Both the position numbers and the translations under genes were made by a program. DNA of 64,000 nucleotides from contig CAOLHI010001314.1 of NCBI GenBank assembly GCA_948474755.1, forward strand, positions 372,001-436,000, read 5' to 3'. Position 1 is the first letter of the stretch; each line of letters begins with the position of its first letter. This document shows, in pieces, positions 12,101 through 23,400 of the stretch. The stretch comes from Ctenosaura bakeri. Its lineage: Eukaryota; Chordata; Lepidosauria; Squamata; Iguanidae. Under the pieces are notes generated by a model, which did no database searches, had not been told where the DNA came from, and worked only from the letters and a program-made list of their open reading frames with translations.

Positions 12101-12671
12101 ACACACATCAAATGCAGATATGAGAAAGAACAAGGCTTTGCAACCTGCCCACTCTGCTCCCCACAAAAAGGCAAGAAAAACTTTGCAAGAGATAACCACC
12201 TTGTCAGCTGACTAGGCTAGGGAAACTTTCTGCTCTAGGTCCCAGAAGTCAGTTTATGCTATCATTATCCTGAGATAAAGTCACTTTAGAACATCAAGTT
12301 TTGATTTAGAAATGTTCAAGAACTCTCAGCTCAGCCCAGCTTTGCCCTAGGTATAAGTGATCCCATAAGAACAGAAGCAGATTGTCATCTTTGGCTGGTG
12401 GAGTTTGCTGTCCTACAGAAACACAATAGCTACCCCATGGGTAGCACAAGGAAAGTCAGCAAGATGGGTTATAATTCTACATCTGTGCCAACAGGGATTC
12501 TCTGACATTACAGAATGCGTAAATGAGGATCCAAGTTCTCTGCCAGAATCCCCACTAGGACACTGCTAAATACAGTGCATTTACTAAAGGACCATTTAAA
12601 CACAATGGACAAAAGAAACAGGAGTCATACATAAAGTAATGTGTATAAGAAGGTATATTACCTATTTTCTA

Positions 12672-12805
12672 TCACAATGGGCTTTCATGAAGAACCCCAT
12701 AGTTTTCCTCCATAATCCATTGCGCTGCACACTCAGCTTCAACACAACTGGACAGGATCATGGGGAAATCCTTGGACTCCTGCAGCCACCAGGTCAGCTG
12801 CTGGT
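12672..12805 (-). CDS. Unidentified minus-strand terminal exon
   Basis: Reading leftward, a polypyrimidine tract ending in ttcag precedes an exon that gives (D)QQLTWWLQESKDFPMILS, then a Cys/Glu/Ala-rich stretch and NYGVLHESPL before TGA at 12674-12672. Codon choice (CAG, CTG, GAG, AAG) looks coding and the 43 codons match no repeat I know. It needs an upstream exon ending in phase 1; the reading frame at 13001-13227 is the obvious candidate. I do not recognise the protein. It lies between the tail-to-tail receptor and ANKS3, on the ANKS3 strand. Confidence 0.42.
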
Positions 12806-13000
12806 CTGAATGGTTCAACCCCAGAAAAAAGGAGATGAAGTCCCTAAGTCCAAGGCTCCACTGTCATAACCTTTCCTCATGTGAACACAAGGAAAGGTAC
12901 AGGTGTGAAATCTGATGCTGCAACAGGTGGTATTTGGGTGGTTCCCAGTAAATACCAGACACCTTCCATAACAAGGAGCACATGTTATCAAGCTGCCCAC

Positions 13001-13227
13001 GTGCAGTCTCTGAGCTTTAAGAGACTGCTTTGCTCTGTACTCTTCCAGCTTTGTAGTGAAATTCAGATCTACGCTCTGCATCTCAGCATCACCCAGCAGA
13101 TTCAGCCCTCGTTCTATGCACCGACACACCTGCTTTCTCCAGGACAGGTACTGATAGGTCTCGTTGCAGATGGCCCGCTGTGTCGATCTGTCTCTCTCAC
13201 GCTTGCACTCTCCCAGGCAAAACACAG
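13001..13227 (-). CDS. Unidentified minus-strand internal exon (boundaries approximate)
   Basis: The open frame reads VFCLGECKRERDRSTQRAIC and continues through NETYQYLSWRKQVCRCIERG, LNLLGDAEMQ and a Lys/Glu-rich segment ending near RAKQSLK. It is charged, Cys-containing and probably helical, with coding-like codon use. An in-frame TGA just upstream means the exon must begin after about 13245; cccggaag before 13227 is a possible acceptor. The donor is unclear (a phase-1 GT follows 13093). The plus-strand frame over the same bases looks like its shadow. The protein is unknown to me, and no start exon was found before ANKS3 begins at 14321. Confidence 0.4.
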
Positions 13228-13329
13228 CTTCCGGGTGGAAGAATCACCCAACGTCAGAATGGCTGAGAAAAGCCAGTACAAAGACAGGGATAAATGCTTA
13301 CTTCAGCTATGAACTGCTCACTAAGAGTT

Positions 13330-13590
13330 CTCTGACCTATTACAAACATAAAACACAGCCAGCAGTGACTAAAAACAAGAGAACATAAACCAAAACAAGA
13401 AAATATTAAAGCACGTAGAACAGGAATGCAAACATGAAGAAGCACACCAAACAATTCTTAAAATGGCCAGGAGAATGAACTGGTCTTTTATCTGGCACTC
13501 CAGGCAAGCCTTTCTGGGGAGGCATTCCACACACAGAAGCCACCACTAAACAGCTCCTCTCTCTGGCAGTCTTGCCTGATTTGGTGGTTG
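13330..13590 (-). repeat. Probable L2/CR1-like LINE 3' tail
   Basis: Read on the minus strand, 'tgtggaatgcctccccagaa' followed by a T-rich run of 'tttaa/tgttt' matches the 3' end of reptile L2/CR1-like LINEs (tggaatgccctccc type). It explains a spurious reading frame with a hydrophobic C-terminus here. Confidence 0.5.
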
Positions 13591-14320
13591 CCCCCGGAGG
13601 AGGGTCTTGACTGGTAATCTTATGAGTCTGGTAACATTACGAGTCTTGAATGATCTTCAGTCGGCTGTCCAAGGGGGGAAGGGGCAGTGAGACTGGTGCT
13701 GGCAGAAATGCAGGTTGATGCAGATATCTTTTCAAGGTAAGCAAACAAACAATAACAAGACACGTTCCAGTTGCAAACTTCTACAGACCATTTATAGTAA
13801 CAAAAGAACCTTCCTAAACCAGATCAATGTTCCAATTCGCTGACAATAATGCTTCCTAGAATGGTCAACCAAATGTCCTGCAGGAAATTCACATGTGGGG
13901 CTTGAAGGCACAATTTAAAAAAAAACTCCCCAGCACTGTTGCCACTCAACAATTTCAAAATTTCTGATTTTGAAGCCATTGACTTAAGAGTCATGGAGAA
14001 ATCAATTCTCCATCAACTTGGTCCAATACAAGTTGAAAGGTGAAAACTGCTAAGAGCAATGGCCATCAGATTCTGTGGCTGCAAATTGCTTAACTTGGCC
14101 CTCCAGAAGTTTTGCTCCTCTTTGCACAAACATTTACCACTGGTTATGCTGGGTGGGGCTGATACGGTATCTTAAGTCCCAAAGTTCTCCAACTCAGAAT
14201 AGAGGCTAATGTTTGGGCAGGGGGAGAGTAGCAGCTACAAAGTCTTATACTTCTAGCAAAATTATCACTCCTCATCTCTCACCAGTTGTTGGCACTCTTC
14301 CACTTACCCTTCCTCCATTG

Positions 14321-14403
14321 CTAGGGCTTCTTCTGGGTTGGCTTGCCCTTGTCTGGACTTTGTAGCCTCTCGAGATTTAGGTTGACAGAATGAAGAATTT
14401 TTC
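14321..14403 (-). CDS. ANKS3: ANKS3 coding exon 15 (stop codon)
   Basis: Encodes GKILHSVNLNLERLQSPDKG and KPTQKKP, then TAG at 14323-14321. It aligns with the human tail (TQSLEKLQ ... GKK). A strong donor, GTAAGTGG, begins at 14307, only 13 bases past the stop, so the 3' UTR may contain an intron. Confidence 0.88.
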
Positions 14404-17400
14404 CTAGAGATACAGATAAACTTAATCTCAGGAGTGGGTCTGCAGGATCTACTTTCTTTGACCTGCAAATCCACCAACTAGTCAGGTGAGCAGACAAATG
14501 CTAAGAATTAAGAAAAAGGTGCCTCTGATCACATGTTAAGCCTAGGAATTGACTACCAGTACCAGAAGACTACTGAAGAGTAAGTATCAGAAGAGCCAGC
14601 ATAACATAGAGCTTTGGGTATTGGACTATGACCCTGAAAGACCAGGGCTCAATTCTGTGCTTGGCCATGAAATCCCATCGGGTGACCTCTGGTGTGTCAC
14701 TCTCTCTCTCTCTTTTATAGATTATCTTTATTCAATTCCAAGATAGACAACAAAAAAACATAATAATCAGAATGAAGCTCACAAGTTCTTCCACACAGAT
14801 CCACATTGTCTCTTTTCATACCTGTTCTAGCATTTCTAGTGACACTATGGGTAGAGTCACACAGCAATAACTGCTGCTCTTGTTTGACAATTGATAATCA
14901 CAGAATCACTTCTGCATTTAGTTCAAATCTTGATTTTCCTTCTCCACTTCCCTGAGTTAAGTCATATAGCCACTACTATCTCTGAAGAATTATTTACAAA
15001 GAGGATGTGAGAATTAAACTTACCCATTTCTCCCACATACTCCTCCAGAAGAGTAGACAGCTCAGGCAGGCTAAAGACCTTCAAGGTGCGTGGCCATCCT
15101 TCTAAGCCTACAGCAAAGGAAGAATTGGCCAGAAGAATCAGTGCCTTGGAGCCAATCACCAACCGGCCCTGATTGTGCCAAACATGAGGTGAAAATGACC
15201 GTAGTCAAAGAAAAGGAGAATGAGGAAAGTGAAGTGAAACAGAGGCTGCAAATTCATGAGCAAAGCCAGGCTCACAACTGGATTCTGCTACTGAAGTCAA
15301 GGTGATGTCACAAACAGCCTATATATAGTATACTTGCAAAAAGTGAAAGTTCCTAGATTTTTCACACGGACAAATAAGAAGCTGAGAAAAAGATGTCAAA
15401 ATGAGAACGAATTGGTCTCAAAAGGAACTATGTCTCCTGAAACAAGGTCTTTCCTCCCTCTTAAAGCTCTGAATGGGACACTTCCCCCTTGCGGCTTGAA
15501 GAACCCTTAGCGGACAAACAGAGCTTGGGCTAAACAGCTACCTATTACCCATCTTCAGTTACTACATACCTATTAGACCACAGTAGAGGGATAAGCTCAG
15601 CCTTGCATTTAAGCACTAGCCTTGCAACCAGGGACAATAAGGAACAGCACACAGCTGGTTATCAGGCTCATGGGGGACTGTCAGAGCATCATCATTCTTC
15701 TGCATCCACTATAGAAATCAACATGGGCTGCTTGAGAAGGAAAGTTCCCCTCCTCACCACTTCTATGCCAAATATAAAAATGCAACAGGGACTGCTCAGC
15801 TTGATTTTGCCAACCTCTAGCAGGCTAGTAAAATGTATTGCAAGCTAGAAAGTTTTGTGGGTTTGTTCACAAGATTAAATGAGCTTTTGCTTTCAGTTCC
15901 ATAAAAGACAAGTCATGTGGGCTGGTTAATTTCTCCATGCTCAGTTTTGTTACACCCAGGAACAAAACTAAGTACAGTACAGTGAAACCATAATTGCTCC
16001 CAAATATTACTTTCATTTAAAATACATAAACGAAAACCTTGGAATTTCCAGTGGCTGCTCAATAGCTCAACCATGCTCAACAATCACTTACATTTCCTAA
16101 TAGGTTGCATTTTCACTGAGGCACGGTTCTCAGACCTCCCTTTTGGTATTTAGTAGATCTTCTCACTTACCAGCTCCCAATTGCCCTTTAGTATCCAAAG
16201 ATCGGCCAGCAATACACTCTTGATTCATTCGGGAAGACAGTTCAGCCTGACAGGTCCTACCAAAACAAAACAAAAATGTATTTTAGCAGCAAAATTCCAT
16301 TGAAAGAGGTAAAAACTGCACACACAGTGGAGAAAAAGAAAACAAAACCATTCCACATAAGTATCTCTAAAGCATGGTAACTGCAGAAATAACCCTTACA
16401 AAAATAATGTTCTGGAGATGCACACCTAAGACAGGGACGAGGAGAAGTGTTAAAACTAGGGATAAAAACAAGGGGAAACTTATGACTTAAAAGTTCTCCC
16501 CTCCTAACTGCAGGTTGTGTGAGCTCCAAAAATTCTACACCCTGAAAAATTAAATTCTGCAATATGCACAGATTTTGCATATATAAACTTTGCATAAGAT
16601 AATGATGATGACCATCATTTATTTATATGGGGCATCACTGCCCATGGTGCTTTACTAGTAAAAGAACAACAAAACAGTTCTCCGATCTCAGAATTACAAT
16701 CTGATTAAGAGATGACACAAAAGGAGTCACAAAAGTGAGGCAGTGTGGGAGGAGACGAAGTTCAGCAGATACTGCTTCTTTTCTCCTTCCAAAGCCACAG
16801 CAGTGGCAGCTGTAATGGAGAGAGGGCCTTTCCTCTTCTTTGGGGTCTAGGCATGATGCAGCTGTGCCAGTTTCTTCATCTCTGCCTCCAAAGCCAGAGT
16901 ATATATTAAACTTTTGCACACATTCTGTTTAAATTCTTAAATTTTGCATATATTTTCCAGAATTCTGCCACACACATTGTTTTGCCTAGTTCTCTCTGGA
17001 ATTCTGTTAGTTATGAAGAAGCCATAGAAGGGTTGAAGCCTCCTCCTCCAAACCTACCAGAAACCCTGATTGTCACCTTGCTCACCTCTCAACCTCACAC
17101 CTTGTCAAGCATCTCCCACACATTTTCATCATGTATTGCAATCACAGGAGCTGGAAGCAATTATTATTATTATTTAAAAAAAAGACCTATCAAAATAATC
17201 ACTGAATTTCCTGAAAAGTTACACTCAGTCCTATAATATGCACTTTTTCAAGAAGCAAGACTTATACAGTTCTGCTTAATGTCAATTAGCAGAATACAGG
17301 ATGGAGTAGCCACTGAACCTTTGGCATCCAGAACCAGCTGATACCTGCATCCTGGTATATCTGATGCCCACCACCACCAAGGTAGTTTCGCCTCAGTTGG

Positions 17401-20400
17401 AAGAGGAGCTTACAGAGTAGCGAGTGTGAATCCTAACTAAGCAAAGCTGATTTTTGCTGGTGGCACTCACTGCATTTGCTCTAGGAGGATCCCAGCATTT
17501 CTGGTGATAGCCTGCACCTCTTGTAGTTTCATCTGGACATCACTCCAGGCCACATCTCGCTCCATCAGACAACTTTCAACCACAGCACGCAGCTCCTGTT
17601 CCTGGGAAACTTGCCCCTTCAACACTTCCACCTCCTCACATTTCTGCAAGAGAACAGGCCAAAAAGGAAAAGAAACAAGGGTTCAGAGTTGCGGGTGCCA
17701 AGGAGTTTAAAGAACTATTGCTAAACACTCCTGCACAAGGACATTTACACTTAATACATTGTCAATGGGGGGAAGGGAGCAGCAGCTTGCCTTTCCAATC
17801 CAACTCTCCCCATATTTCAGCTATGTGTCCATAGGTACATCTCTCCCAAAAAGCAACAGACAAATATACATGCACCTGGTGGGGGACTTCACAGTCCATT
17901 CCATTCCTAAGCAGGTAGGCTTGGCCACAGAAAGGCAGAAAGTTCCCAACGGGCTTAAGGATTCAACTTCTTACCTTATGGAGCTGAATAGCCAGCTCCT
18001 GCATTTCTGCTTCTAAACGATCAGCATATGCCAGTTCAAGGGCATCACTGGGAGGCCGGGCACCACTATGCCATCGAGCAATGGCAGAAGTCATCTTCCT
18101 TTTTGGTCCAAACAGGCTACAAGGGAAAAAAGAGCTGGGGTTAAACAGGGGAAACTACTGGCCCTCTTGTTGGGAAAGTCTGTGGATAGAAAAACCATAT
18201 TTGCTCTCTGCACTGAAGGCAAAACAGAGGCACAGTCTACACAACAGATGTCTATACAGATGAGAAACTTCAGGCAGACCAGTGCTTCCAGGGTCTTAAA
18301 AAAGCCATGAAATGACAAATTCTGAAAAAGTACCTGAGGTTGCATAATTTATTTTGACAACATATGCATTGGCATTCCCTAACTGGTGTCCTAATGCACA
18401 AGGGGACTGATGCATGTCAGTCCCAATGTGCATGGGTCACTTTGCTGGCTCCCCTACACAGGAATGTAACAATAGCCCTTTCCTGGATATGGATGTTATG
18501 GAACTGCCCAGATCTAATTCCTGCAGATGTAAGTCCACTTAAGAGGACATAACTCTTGTACAGGATTCCAGCTATTTTTTTTTTTTTGCTACAGTTTCTA
18601 GAACCCCTCAACCACCATTCCTACTAAAACTGGGAGTTGCTGTCTTCAAAATGTAACTTTTCTGAGCCCCAAGTGCAAACACACATAACTAACAGCGAAA
18701 ACTGAATCTCCAGTACAGGTTAATCAGTTTTCCACATGACAGACGTAGAATAACATTCTGGAGCACAACGTCACCTTCTGTGACCAGAAAACAGACATAG
18801 CAGCACTAAACCTTCTTACAAGTTTAGGGCAACAGGAATAGTCAAAACACAGTGATCTCTCAGAGTGAAAAGGACTGTGCCCTTCCAAGAGTTGCTTCCT
18901 ACATTCTCATACCTCAAAACAGCTACACAAATGTAACCTGACTGAGTGTAATAAGCTGGGCTGTGTAAAAAGCCTTTTATTCAAACCTTTAACAGCAAGA
19001 ACTGAAAGATCTGAGAGCAGTAGCTCAGCCACAGATCGGCAACTGTGGCTCTCCTAATTTTTTTTTGGCCTGTCAACACTCATTGGTTCTAGTTAGAATA
19101 GCCAATGGTAAGGGATTATGGGAGTAACAGTCCAAAAACAACTGAAGAATCAACAGCTGCCCAACCTTCAGCTAAGCCATCAAGCTTAGTAATGGCCAGC
19201 CTTTCAAACAGAGCTCTAAAGACTCACGTGATGCCAATTTCTTTCAAATCACTCTCTGTCAGCGTTAGGAAGATGCGAAGGTCAACATCTTGCTCCTCAA
19301 ACACTTGCAGATATTTCAGACAGCCAATCTGTTCTAAGAAGGTGGCAAGATCCTGCAACCCAGCCAGAGCAAAACATAGTAAGAAGGAATAGTTTGTAAC
19401 TATTGGAAATCTAGGCCAAGAGACAGTAAGTAAAAATTATTTAACATATGACTGTTATGCCTATAGACCTGCAACTATCATCAGATTTATGTGAACTCAA
19501 GATAGTCACAATAGTTACAGCTCCTTTATAAGATAAATCAAGTGTGATATAGCATAGCTATTGGAGAAGTTACTTCAGACTACAAATTGCAAAATTGTAC
19601 TAGTGGATCATGGAAGCTTTATTCCAAAAACATACCTTCCCAGGCTCTGCTACAACAATGTTTTGGAGTAAGATTGGAGAGAAATGAATTCAAACTCCTA
19701 TTCAGACATGAAGCTTACAAGCTGCTTGGTCTATCTTGCCTCATATATGCTATTCTAGGCTTCTTGGAGGAACCTGGGTGGTATAAAGGAACCAACGGAG
19801 GGAATCTGTCTGGATTCTGATGCATCCTTGTACAAAAACAGCAGAAATACAATACTGTCAAATGGAGTAGTGAATATCAAGAAGGGGACCCAAGAAATAG
19901 TGACCTTTATCTCACCTTCACTCACTGACTTTTCGCTTTACTTTTCCCCTCACAATTTCATTGAAGCTGGCTCCAAAATACAAGACTATGCCCTGCATTT
20001 GCTCTCCCTATCCTCACACAGAAAGTTTTCCAATTGCCTCATTAATGTTACCTGAGGCCCTGTGTATGATGGTGCTTCTATACTGGAGGGGCTAAAGGAC
20101 TGATTAGATGTCCGTGATCTGCAAAACCAGTGGCTGTCACTGTTGCTATAACGATTTTTTGCCTTCATGTAGCTCTTGACATGTTTCCGGTTAGAGACTT
20201 TTGTTGCATTGTCTGAATCCTGTAGGAAAAAAGAAATGGCAGCATATTTTGAAGAAAAGGAATCTGCTACAATGTAAAATCCTAAGAACAGTCATGGGAT
20301 ACCAAGTGGAAAACAAGGATGCCATTATCCCTTTGTGGTGTGACATCTGTGGAGAAAGAGCCTTGATGTGTGGCAAGGTACACTCCTATGTACATGTTGA

Positions 20401-23400
20401 TATTAACGGAAAAAACTAAATACAGAAAACTTAGCCAGCCACAAAAAGAGCAAAAAGGAGTTGGAAATAAGAAGGTTTTAAGGTATGTGTTTGAGAGAGA
20501 TACACTGCAAACAACTAAATAGCTGTTTTTTACTGTCTTTTAACTGCCATTGTGAGCATTTATCATGCTGGCTTTTATTTAACTGTTTAAAAGTAAAGGA
20601 TTGAAACTGCATGAATCTGACTTGGGAATCATCACCATTTCATGAAAGCTTGTGGGGGACAGCGTTGCATGTGCCTGTGGTGAAAAGGCTGTGACTAGAC
20701 GCAGAGGAGAACTGGCTGTTAAGAGCAGAAGCAGCATCCTGTACAAAGAAGGGAACTAAGGACTGAAATAAATAATAAGTAGTTAGCAGCAGAAACCCAG
20801 CTGGATTCATTGTAGAGGAAAACTGAATAAAGTATACACCTGGGATGGAGGCAAAGACTCCAGGAGAAGAAAAACCAATGAGACCTGAAAGCCCCAAAGT
20901 GACTGAAGATCTGGATCTGAAGCACTGGCTGCTGACCTTATTATTTTATTCCTTTACTTGCCACTCTCTCCTCAATACTAGGACTCAAGGTAGATGTGTC
21001 CTCAAGTTGCCTGTTCACTTAAAGTGACATTCATGAATTTCACAGGGTTTTCTTAGGCTAGGAATACTCAGAGGTGGTTCTGCCAGTTTCTTCCTCTGAA
21101 ACACAATGTGCCTCCCTTACTGTGATCTCTACATACATGATCTCTATCTCACATTGCGTTCCTATACTTAAAATGACGGCAACATGCACGCACATGCACT
21201 GCCTCATCCACACAGACATTGCATCCATTGGAAAGAATGGGATGCTAGCATTCACATGTTTTTGTTTTACGTAGGGATTCCTGGAATGGAGCTCACACAT
21301 ATACGGAGGGAGCACTGTATAGCCGACAACACCTGGTGCTTGTTGGAGGTTGCCCAACCAAGTGCTAACCAGAGCTGACCCTGCTTAGGTTTGAAAATAA
21401 GATGGGATCTGATGCTGTATTTAGGCCCTCAATATATTCACACTTATTTTTAAATATATTTTTTTCGTAAGGGTGCTAGTCCAACACTCAAACCACCATA
21501 TCACAGTGGCTGTGTATTACTGCTTTATCATTTATTTTGATGCTCACAGTAGCTGCTTGTGAATTGTCTGATATGAAAAGCAAGAGTTCTCAAAATTTCA
21601 CTGTTAGATTCTAAGGTTTTTAACATATACAGATCACACAGCAACTAAAACTAACTTAAAGATTTAAAAAAATAAGAAACAAACACATATCAGAGGGCAC
21701 AATACAAGAAAAATAAAGGATGAAGAATACCATTCTAATATACAAGTAAGCAGCATACAGGAAAAATAGTGACAGGAGTCACTTCAGATTGGAATAGTAG
21801 CCTGGGCAATTTTGGATTATCTAATACCTATTGATACTGCTCTACCTCACATTTCTCTTCCACTGAGAAAGTACATCCGGTTATTTTATTTGTAAAAGAG
21901 ATCCTGCTTTTTAGCAGCCTGTGTGCCAAGAGTTTGGATTTCAACCCACTGAGTCTCTCTGCACCACATGGTATATTTACCTCATTGCTCTCCAAGGAAC
22001 CCTCACTGCTGATTCCCACAGCATTGGCCAAGCCTTCACTGCTGCTGCTGCTCTTGATCCTGATGGTGGCCAAGTCGTTAGTGAAGGAAGAACTGTCCTC
22101 TGAAACAGAAAGAAATTAATAATGAGCTTCCTATTCAGGCTTAGGAGATGCTCAGTGAAAAGAAAAAACCTACTAATATTTAGTATACTTTGATGTTTAT
22201 TAATAGGGTCTTATTTGATTACTTATCCAGCCACAAATATAAGTCTCTACAATAGAAAATGTTTATGCAAAAGTAGTTAATACCTGGACTTCCTGGACAT
22301 TTGGGCCTGAAATGGAAAACTTTGACTGCTCACAATGCCACCTTAGATTAGAAGAATTAAAGTTACCTCGGCTGCTGCTGCTTTCCACATCATGTTCATT
22401 AATAGGAGAGGTGACATCTCTACAACAAAGTTTGCCTCCTTCAAAGCCACTTCCATCATCATTAAAAGTAACATAGCCTTCTGGAGGGACCTGTTCTGTG
22501 TGTAAAAGGGGGACAAGGGAGAGAAAGAAAGGTGAACAATCGAACAGAAAAGATTCATTTAGCAATTCACAACTACACAAGTATTATCCTGAAAAGTTAA
22601 ATTAAAGACTTGCAGTGAAGTAAAGGGGGAGAACTAAGTGAAATCTTGGTTATGCTACTTAGCTGTCGGAAAGATGTTCAAACGTAATCTAAACAAAGCC
22701 ACCAAATCATAAGATCAGACAGGTACATTTGGTAGGGACATGAGAGAGGGCCTGTTCTCCCTGTTGAGGAACTCCCTTCCTAGAAAGGCTAGGATTTCTT
22801 TTCCATTCAAGGCTTTGGGCAACTGACCAGCTGCTCTGGAAGAATGTATGTGCTGAAGTTTTTTAAAAATTGTTTTTGTTCAACTGTTTCAATATAACAA
22901 TTAGTTTAATTTAAATATTAGAACTTGCTGCATTTTTCATTATATTGTTTTTTAAAATCATGCTGTGAGCCACCTTTGGTTCACAGGGTATTAAGAGAAA
23001 AGCAGGATACTGAACAAATGCATAAGATAGCAGACAAGAAGAAAAAGCTATAACTAACTGTAGTTACAAAAGGCAGCAGTAAATCAATCAGCAGCTCTTT
23101 GAAAAAATCATGCCATGACTACCTGACCCTCTGTCCTCTTTTGACTTCATACTTACTGCTTTTGAGAATAGAAGGACCACGGGTTTTACCCAAAGTCACA
23201 CAGTATTAGATCCTCCAGAGGATCTAGGAAGGCTGCATCCTCAAGAGTTTCTTTTTATTTGTCTTCAAATACCCTATAGGGAATGTGGAAATCTCTAGGC
23301 AATTTATCCACATTTTTGGCTCTCCTCAGGCCATTTTAACCCCAGAGAGGCCTTGTTTCTGATAGGAAATAACCTAGAAAAGAATCTCCCTAAGAATTCC

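Larger units (their letters stand above)
8186..12671. other. Receptor 3' UTR and intergenic DNA
   Basis: After the receptor stop there is 3' UTR-like sequence to about 8.77 kb, then the Tigger-like MITE at 8947-9177, then repeat-rich DNA including a degenerate palindromic reptile repeat at about 10975-11080. No further exon was recognised. On the minus strand, AATAAA-type signals for the next gene could lie near 10740 or 11577. Confidence 0.5.

Noticed and set aside
12881..13312. Plus-strand ORF of 143 codons
   Set aside because: It is the antisense of the more coding-like minus-strand frame at 13001-13227 and has poor codon use and no recognisable motif.
13254..13590. Minus-strand frame ending in a hydrophobic segment, which looked like a tail-anchored membrane protein
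   Set aside because: The DNA matches an L2/CR1-like LINE 3' tail; the hydrophobicity comes from its T-rich sequence.
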